Source: Calothrix sp. NIES-3974 (lineage in GTDB: Bacteria; Cyanobacteriota; Cyanobacteriia; Cyanobacteriales; Nostocaceae). Taken from it: a stretch of DNA of 64,000 nucleotides. Location of the stretch: positions 1,302,001 to 1,366,000 of the forward strand of contig NZ_AP018254.1 of the NCBI RefSeq assembly GCF_002368395.1. Reading direction: 5' to 3'. A program made the translations under genes and the position numbers. The notes beneath the pieces are model-generated. The model was not told where the DNA came from. It made no database searches and worked only from the letters and a program-made list of their open reading frames with translations. This document shows positions 58,538 to 64,000 of this stretch, piece after piece; the first letter of the stretch is position 1; each line of letters starts with the position of its first letter.

Positions 58538-59017
58538 GGGTCATACTTTCCACACTGATACATTTCCCTTTTGATTTGCTGACAGTTGACAGTTGCTTTC
58601 TTCTCCCCATGCTCCGTGTGGGGATGAATTGCACAAGGCTTCGTCTCGAATTAGGAAGTATAAAGTAGCTCAACCCGGATTTCCCACAAATCCCCAAAAC
58701 CTAGAGGGAGTGGCCAATATGTAATACTGACACCGACACCAGAACACATGAAAAAAGCTATTAGCCTTCCCCTAGAGGAAGGCTTACACCTATAGACTTT
58801 AGCTTTATTTTATATATACGTTTAATTTCAAAGTATACGCGATATAGCTACAGTACTCTTGTTTGCTTTTAAAGCTAAAATACTACTTTGAGCTTGATAC
58901 TGAGTATTTTATTTCCATCAACTTTTCTTGGTGCAAGATGTGAGTGAAGGTATTTTAGTCTTGCGGAAGAATAGGGTAAAATCCAATACATCCCAACAAT
59001 TTGCTTTGCGTTCAACA
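58538..59017. other. Spacer with a hairpin and an extended open frame
   Basis: Includes the AGCCTTCC-CCTAGA-GGAAGGCT hairpin (58763-58784). A part of the end-motif of the 100-bp repeat (acccggatttcccacaaatc) is near 58675. The reading frame of the next gene is open from 58928, but the signal peptide begins at 59018. Confidence 0.45.
58763..58784. terminator. Perfect 8-bp hairpin, possible terminator
   Basis: AGCCTTCC and GGAAGGCT flank CCTAGA. A run of T-rich sequence follows only after about 15 bases. It may be an extragenic hairpin rather than a terminator. Confidence 0.35.
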
Positions 59018-59932
59018 ATGCCATACCATCGATTTTTCAAAATCATTCTCTGCATAGGGTTGAGCTTAATTTTTACCGCTTGTTCCAGCGTCAATCCAAC
59101 AATTAGTGACAATACTACCACCACCACACCCACCATTATTGCAACCCCACCCTCTCAGTCAGTAGCAAATCGGGTGGTATCTCTGACCTCCCTTGCAGCA
59201 GATATTATCTATCAACTTGACCAGAATAAATTAGTCGGAATAGCTGGTAGTAGTTTGCTGAATCAAGATGAACGATTTGCCAATATTCCCCGTGTTGGAG
59301 AAGGGAGAACACCGCCTAATTTAGAGAAAATAGTGGCATTAAAGCCAGATTTAGTCATTGGTGCAGAAGGATTTTCTAATCAGATTATCAATCGCTTAAC
59401 CGAGCTAAACATCCCGACCATTTTAACAAAAGTAGACTCTTGGCAAGGATTAACAGAACTGACGAAAAATCTCGCATCAAAAATTAATGCTGACCCTCAG
59501 CCACTTCTACAACGATATCAGGGGTTTTTAAGCAGTAACCAAAATAGTAATTTTTCCGCACTAGTATTAGTAAGTAATCAACCGATTTTATCACCCAATA
59601 AATCCAGTTGGGCTGGTGATTTACTCGCTCAGTTTCAAATTAGAAATATTGCGGCCGAATTACAGGGGAAAAGTCCTATTCAGGGATACGTTACTCTCTC
59701 GGCAGAAAAAGTACTGGAAGCGAATCCCGAAACGCTTTTAGTTGTGAATTCTCCATTTGGTGAAAGATTGTTAGATAACTTTCAAAAAGAACCTTTCTGG
59801 AGTAAAATCAAAGCTACGCAAAATCAACGCATTTTCGAGTTTGATTACTACGGTCTAGTGAATCCCGGAAGTATTAACTCGATTGAAAAAGCTTGTCAGC
59901 AACTTCGAGAAATTACTCAAAAATCAGCCTAA
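59018..59932 (+). CDS. Periplasmic-binding lipoprotein of the BtuF/FepB type
   Basis: 304 residues from ATG 59018. MPYHRFFKIILCIGLSLIFTACSS is a lipoprotein signal with the Cys in TAC. It is followed by a Thr-rich linker and a class III substrate-binding fold: VVSLTSLAADIIYQLDQNKLVGIAGSS, IPRVGEGRTPPNLEKIVALKPDLVIG, and VLVSNQPILSPN. This kind binds vitamin B12, ferric siderophore or haem for ABC import; no permease or TonB gene is nearby, so the ligand cannot be named. A longer open frame to 58928 exists but is not needed. Confidence 0.87.
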   Translation: MPYHRFFKIILCIGLSLIFTACSSVNPTISDNTTTTTPTIIATPPSQSVANRVVSLTSLAADIIYQLDQNKLVGIAGSSLLNQDERFANIPRVGEGRTPPNLEKIVALKPDLVIGAEGFSNQIINRLTELNIPTILTKVDSWQGLTELTKNLASKINADPQPLLQRYQGFLSSNQNSNFSALVLVSNQPILSPNKSSWAGDLLAQFQIRNIAAELQGKSPIQGYVTLSAEKVLEANPETLLVVNSPFGERLLDNFQKEPFWSKIKATQNQRIFEFDYYGLVNPGSINSIEKACQQLREITQKSA

Positions 59933-60451
59933 GAAATAAATTTAGGATTTTGGATATACCGCGGTCCTAAATAATTTGTGAAATTTTAAATATAGGGTTG
60001 TTAACAGTTAACAGTTAACAGTCACCAGTCACTAGTCATCAGTCAACGGCGCGCTATTGTTCACGACTTAAATAGGATTGCTATGGATTTTTTTAGCCAA
60101 CTTTGCTATGTGCGTCTCTGGATTTGGGATTTTCAAATATTTGCCATACTAGCTTTTCACCTTTCTATTAGTCACAATTAGTCACAATCATGGTTAAAAT
60201 TGATCTAATTTCGTCTTCGTATACTCTTGAAATAAGGACTCAAAGCATAGGTGTTTGAGTAACAGGTTGATTTTCCTACCATTCCCTACTCCCCACTGCC
60301 TACTCCCGGAATTTTCAGCGATTTATAAGAAATCTGGGTTAAATCAGGGTGTATTAGGTGAAATTTGTCAAGATATTTGCAAATCCTTTTGATAATGGTA
60401 ATTTAGACGATTAGGAGCAGTTTTAACCACGTACAAATTCCCAATATAAAA
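59933..60451. repeat. Spacer with the GTTAAC/GTTGAC repeat and a copy of the 100-bp repeat
   Basis: Bases 59978-60083 carry gtgaaattttaaatataggg, aacagttaacagtcaccagtc, cgcgctattgttcacgactt (as at 1838). Bases about 60250-60338 (gtttgagtaacaggttgatt, ttcctaccattccctactcc, ataagaaatctggg) are a diverged copy of the 100-bp inverted-end repeat. Confidence 0.65.
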
Positions 60452-61141
60452 ATGAACGCAGCTGACGATAAAACCATAGTCAAAGATTATTTTAATTCCA
60501 CCGGATTTGATCGATGGAAGCGGATCTACGGTGATGGTGAAGTGAATAAGGTGCAATTAGACATCCGTAATGGACACCAGAAAACCGTTGACCATGTGCT
60601 TAATTGGTTAAATGCGGATGGAAATTTAACAGAAATTTCGATTTGTGATGCTGGTTGTGGTGTGGGAAGTTTAAGTATTCCCTTGGGACAAGCGGGTGCA
60701 AAGGTTTTTGCTAGCGATATTTCCGATATGATGATTGGGGAAGCCAAGCAACGAGCTGCTGCAATATTTGGTCATAACGATAATCCCCAGTTTGTTGTCC
60801 AGGATTTAGAAAATTTAAGTGGAAAGTATCACACAGTTATTTGTTTGGATGTATTAATTCATTATCCCCAAGATAAGGCAGAATCAATGATTAGTCATTT
60901 GTGTTCCTTAGCGGAATCACGGGTAATTATTAGTTTTGCACCAAAAACTTGTTTTTATACTGTTTTAAAGAAAATTGGTAGTTTCTTCCCAGGTCCAAGT
61001 AAAACTACGAGAGCTTACTTACATGCGGAAAAGGATATTATCAAATTTTTACAAAATAACGGTTTCCAAGTCCAACGGGAAGCAATGACTAAAACTCGCT
61101 TTTATTTCTCCCGTTTATTGGAAGCAACACGGCAAAATTAA
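60452..61141 (+). CDS. chlM: Magnesium-protoporphyrin IX O-methyltransferase
   Basis: 229 residues. N-terminus VKDYFNSTGFDRWKRIYGDGEVNKVQLDIRNGHQKTVDHVLNWL, SAM-binding ICDAGCGVGSLSIPLGQAGAKVFASDIS, and the later VICLDVLIHYP, FAPKTCFYTVLKKIGSFFPGPSKTTRAYLH are the ChlM/BchM pattern. It methylates the ring-C propionate of Mg-protoporphyrin IX, an early chlorophyll step, and so supplies precursors used by ChlF as well. Single gene, 27 kb from the FaRLiP cluster. Confidence 0.95.
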   Translation: MNAADDKTIVKDYFNSTGFDRWKRIYGDGEVNKVQLDIRNGHQKTVDHVLNWLNADGNLTEISICDAGCGVGSLSIPLGQAGAKVFASDISDMMIGEAKQRAAAIFGHNDNPQFVVQDLENLSGKYHTVICLDVLIHYPQDKAESMISHLCSLAESRVIISFAPKTCFYTVLKKIGSFFPGPSKTTRAYLHAEKDIIKFLQNNGFQVQREAMTKTRFYFSRLLEATRQN

Positions 61142-61555
61142 GTCAATGTGGAAATGGGATAGGAGGAAGTGAAGGTTGAAGGAGGGTCTTCCCAACTCTC
61201 CTTTTCTCCTATTTTTCATGAAAATAGGGATTTGGGAACGGGGAGCAGGGAGTAGTCGTCATAGTCATCAAGGATTGTGCTAATCGCTATTTTCTCAGCT
61301 TTGTAGTCGAAATTGAATTTGTGCATACTAGTGCTACACAGCAAAGCATTGGTATTGATTTGGGAATCAAGACTTTTGCTGTAATGAGTAATGGTGAAAA
61401 ATCTCAGACTGGAGCCATTTCGACGGATTAATCTTTGGAAGATTCAAGATTTTTTGGACAAATATTCGTCTTCAAGGCGAAAAATGATAATTTACACTAT
61501 TTTTCAGTAAGAGCGGTTAATATAGCAAGAAGACGTTCATATTTGTAACGGAACT
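61142..61555. other. Spacer with a transposase-gene relic
   Basis: Besides the tnpB relic (separate entry) the spacer has only AT-rich DNA and low-complexity words such as gggagcagggagtag. The next gene's leader occupies the last 100 bases. Confidence 0.45.
61252..61431 (+). pseudogene. tnpB (IS605 OrfB) fragment
   Basis: A 60-codon stretch encoding DCANRYFLSFVVEIEF and SIGIDLGIKTFAVMSNGEK, the conserved TnpB segment with the first RuvC aspartate (GIDLGIKTFA). No start or remainder of the protein is present; it ends in TAA after a small foreign tail (TGAISTD). It is evidence of former IS200/IS605 elements. Confidence 0.75.
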
Positions 61556-62035
61556 ATGAAGACTGCTGAAAAATTAGCTTCTGGTTGGCTGCTCGTTCTT
61601 GGTTTTATGTTTTTGACTATCTCAGCAGCGTCAATAATTGAACGAAAAAACGCTGATAAAACAGTATATTCACCGATTGGAGAGGGAGAAGTTATTTTTG
61701 ATAACTCTGTTCCACCGGTTGATAGTACGGCAATCGGTGGATTGGTATTTGGTTTACCGACAGCGACATTAGGTGGTTGGTTAGCTTTATCTCTATATCG
61801 TCAGGGTAAGAACGAGAAGAAAGCGCTTCAACAGCAATCGGAAGAAAGATTACAATCAATATTTTATCAGACTATTGAAAAAAATAATGGCCGCGTCACT
61901 CTGTTAGGTTTTGCGATGCAGTCCCAATTACCAGCAGCAGAAGCACGGGATTACCTGGATCGAAAGGCAAAGGAGTTTAATGCCAATTTCCGGATAAATG
62001 AGGAGGGAGCTATATCCTACCATTTTGATATTTAG
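61556..62035 (+). CDS. Two-helix membrane protein of unknown function
   Basis: 159 residues. Hydrophobic helices at about 9-27 (SGWLLVLGFMFLTISAASII) and 61-80 (GGLVFGLPTATLGGWLALSLY) enclose a short acidic loop, and the C-terminal 75 residues are cytoplasmic, with LLGFAMQSQLPAAEARDYLDRKAKEFNANFRINEEGAISYHF, which looks like a small winged-helix-like domain. It resembles a family common in filamentous cyanobacteria, but no function is known to me. Confidence 0.7.
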   Translation: MKTAEKLASGWLLVLGFMFLTISAASIIERKNADKTVYSPIGEGEVIFDNSVPPVDSTAIGGLVFGLPTATLGGWLALSLYRQGKNEKKALQQQSEERLQSIFYQTIEKNNGRVTLLGFAMQSQLPAAEARDYLDRKAKEFNANFRINEEGAISYHFDI

Positions 62036-62287
62036 GGTCTGCCGTTGGCGAAGCGCAGCGTTAGCTGTAAAAGTCTTTTCGTGAGGGTCGGGAACAGGGA
62101 GTAGGTAGAGACGACCCGTCAGGTCGTTTGTACAGGGAATAGTTTTAATGGATGCGATCGCGACTTTGCCGGAAAAGCCTTGGCATGTAGTTTAGCTATA
62201 TAAAACGATGCATTTACAAAAGTGATTTTTCCCGACTCCCCACTCCCTATTGACTTGGGAAAAAATTTATACCGCTCCAATCTCCCA
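62036..62287. repeat. GTAGAGACGACCCGTCAGGTCG palindrome copy
   Basis: Bases 62105-62128 are a partly degraded copy of the 4304 palindrome. The rest of this spacer has GTTGGCGAAGCGCAGCGTTAGC-like words near 62044, also common in extragenic repeats. Confidence 0.55.
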
Positions 62288-63847
62288 CTAATCAGTCTCG
62301 TTCATATGTTGCAGTAGGGGTGCAAGTTCCTGGTTTAACCAACCAGCTTTCACAAATTCTGCGTAGGCATTGGCTTCAATAGCTAATAATTCGTCTCGTA
62401 GTTGTTGAGCCATAAAATCGCTGAGGTTAGGATATTCGGTTTGCATTTTTTCAATTTCTAACTGGAGACGTTCGATTTCCCCAGCAATTAATTTTTGTTG
62501 ATACCGATAGAAATCAGGTTGGACACCCGGTCGGGACTCAGTTTGTTGTAGATATTCCCACACTCGTTTAAGGGCTGATTGACGAGCGATCGCTTCTTGA
62601 TATTTTTGACGCAGGGGTTGATTTCCCAGTAGTTTCAAGAATGTGAGTAGGGGTTTAGTGGTTAAACCTTGGACTAGTAAAGTAAATAAAACTACGCCAA
62701 AGACTGTAGCAATAATTTCTTCCCGTTCAGAAATAACCGAGGGTACACTCAGGGCTAAGGCAATGGATACCGAACCCCGTAAACCTCCCCACCACAGGAC
62801 TGTTTGTTCAGGTAGGGGGATTTCCGACTTCGCGACAACATTGCTCACAGCACCTAATAGATAAATAGCGATCGCGCGACTGATAATCATGGCAACAACG
62901 GAGACAGCGATCGCTCCGAGATTTTGTTCCAAGATAGAGTAACGAATTTGGTCGCCAATCAGTAAAAAGACAATAGAATTGACAAAAAAGGCTAAAAATT
63001 CCCAAAATTCACTGACAATAATTCGGGTACGGGGATTCATCCCAATTCGGGAGCCAAAGTTGCCGAGGATTAAGCTGGTGGTGACAACTCCAATTACCCC
63101 CGAACCTCCCAAGTCTTCGGTAATAATGTAGGTTCCGTAGGCTGAGACTAGGGTTAGGGATTGTTCAACAAGGGGTAAATCAAACCGTTGGGTCAGGTAG
63201 GAAATACCAAAACCGATTAATGCACCGACCGCAACACCGATACCAACAACGGAAACAAATTGAATAATTAAGGGTTGAAAGCCTAATTGGGCTGTTCCCA
63301 ATGGTAAACCCACCAGAAAGCCAAAGGCAACCACCGCCATACCATCATTAAATAAACTTTCCCCCTCCATCAATACCGTCATCCGTTTAGGAGCGCCTAA
63401 TTCCCGAAATAGGGCTGTAACGGATACGGGATCGGTTGCAGCTAAACTCGCTCCCACCAATAAAGCAGTGGTCAGGGATAAACCTGCGATGTTATGTAAA
63501 CCGATGACTAAACCGAAAATGGAAATTAATACCCCTAAAATGGCATACAGGGTTATGGGGAATAAATCCCGCTTTAATTCTGACCATTTTAAATTCCAAG
63601 CGGCTTCAAATAGAAGGGGTGGTAAAAAAATCGATAGAATTAATTCCGGCGACAGGTTGACTAACCGCACATCCACCAAAGCCAAACCTGCACCGACAAT
63701 CACCAACATTAGGGTATAGGGAATTTGGCGAAACCAGCTAAATATCTGTGGTAAAGTGGCAACGCTTAAGGATACTGCTAATACTAATAAAAACTGCTTG
63801 AGATTATCTTCAATTGCAGCATGACCAACTGTTGATTCCAGCACCAT
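62288..63847 (-). CDS. CPA1 family Na+/H+ antiporter (NhaP-like)
   Basis: 519 residues from ATG 63847; another ATG at 63868 and a TTG at 63904 are in frame. About 12 hydrophobic helices, with LPPLLFEAAWNLKW, GASLAATDPVSVTALFRELG and MEGESLFNDGMAVVAF (the conserved Asp/Asn-Asp motifs of ion binding), and WWGGLRGSVSIALALS in the C-terminal part. The cytoplasmic tail (last 100 residues) is helical with YRYQQKLIAGEIERLQLEIEKMQTEYPNLSDFM. It exchanges Na+ for H+ at the plasma membrane and helps pH and salt homeostasis. Confidence 0.92.
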   Translation of the reverse strand: MVLESTVGHAAIEDNLKQFLLVLAVSLSVATLPQIFSWFRQIPYTLMLVIVGAGLALVDVRLVNLSPELILSIFLPPLLFEAAWNLKWSELKRDLFPITLYAILGVLISIFGLVIGLHNIAGLSLTTALLVGASLAATDPVSVTALFRELGAPKRMTVLMEGESLFNDGMAVVAFGFLVGLPLGTAQLGFQPLIIQFVSVVGIGVAVGALIGFGISYLTQRFDLPLVEQSLTLVSAYGTYIITEDLGGSGVIGVVTTSLILGNFGSRIGMNPRTRIIVSEFWEFLAFFVNSIVFLLIGDQIRYSILEQNLGAIAVSVVAMIISRAIAIYLLGAVSNVVAKSEIPLPEQTVLWWGGLRGSVSIALALSVPSVISEREEIIATVFGVVLFTLLVQGLTTKPLLTFLKLLGNQPLRQKYQEAIARQSALKRVWEYLQQTESRPGVQPDFYRYQQKLIAGEIERLQLEIEKMQTEYPNLSDFMAQQLRDELLAIEANAYAEFVKAGWLNQELAPLLQHMNETD

Positions 63848-63904
63848 AACCTTTTTCCCGTTCTCCATCCTTTGCCAGTTTAACTTAACATGGTGGGAAT
63901 TCAA

Positions 63905-63950
63905 CAGACGCGATATATCGCGTCTCTACATATATATCGCGTCTCTAACA
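63905..63950. repeat. GACGCGATATATCGCGTC palindromes
   Basis: GACGCGATATATCGCGTC (63907-63924) is a perfect palindrome, and tctctacatatatatcgcgtctctaac repeats part of it. It is of the same general GTAGAGACG class as other extragenic palindromes in this window. Confidence 0.65.
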
Positions 63951-64000
63951 ACAAAATCCATTTATCCCATTCTTTAATTTAATATCAATTAACTGGATAC

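Overview
The window is chromosomal DNA from a cyanobacterium. It carries psaC, chlM, ispH and phycobiliprotein genes, many copies of the HIP1 octamer GCGATCGC, ATCCAAAATC-type short tandem repeats and relics of IS200/IS605-type elements. Together with a CcbP-type calcium-binding protein these suggest a filamentous, probably Nostocales-type, strain. That placement is an inference; no rRNA gene is present to fix it.

The centre (about 18.3-36.7 kb) is a far-red light photoacclimation (FaRLiP) locus. Reading leftward on the minus strand from 31.7 kb are: chlF (chlorophyll f synthase, a D1 homologue without the Mn-cluster ligands), a far-red D1 gene, an ApcD-type subunit, apcB2, a second ApcD-type subunit, apcE2 (core-membrane linker lacking the bilin cysteine), a third ApcD-type subunit, psbD3, psbC2, psbB2, psaF2 and a 49-codon psaJ2 that is easily missed. 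Divergently, from 32.6 kb, lie the control genes in a tight operon: an RfpB-type DNA-binding response regulator, the RfpA knotless phytochrome kinase and the RfpC CheY protein. Far-red light sensed by RfpA would be relayed through RfpC and RfpB to replace photosystem and allophycocyanin core subunits with red-shifted paralogues. No psbH2, psaA2, psaB2, psaL2 or psaI2 lies in the window.

Left flank (0-18 kb): an Uma2 fragment, an FkbM methyltransferase, a sugar ABC-type ATPase, an L,D-transpeptidase, a ComFB-domain protein, an M23 peptidase, a tandem histidine phosphatase, a dihydroorotase homologue that has lost most metal ligands, a pentapeptide-repeat protein, tRNA-Pro(GGG), psaC, a Vat-type acetyltransferase, a psb28 (Psb28-2 type) gene cut in two by a 438-bp IS200/IS605-like element, a beta-lactamase-fold protein and trmJ.

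Right flank (37-64 kb): a metallophosphoesterase, ispH, a phycobiliprotein-fold protein divergent from a HEAT-repeat protein, two hybrid sensor kinases (one a CheB-CheR-PAS-kinase-receiver fusion of 1370 residues), a DUF1517 protein, a CcbP-type protein, a YiaA/B protein, a subtilase, a VOC protein, an AIM24 protein, TrhO, an O-methyltransferase, a lipoprotein of the BtuF/FepB type, chlM, and a CPA1 Na+/H+ antiporter.

Intergenic DNA is full of dispersed repeats: several palindromic families, a MITE with 12-bp inverted ends inside the FaRLiP locus, and a roughly 160-bp repeat present in inverted orientation at 18.19-18.35 kb and 40.29-40.48 kb, so that the two copies bracket the whole FaRLiP region.
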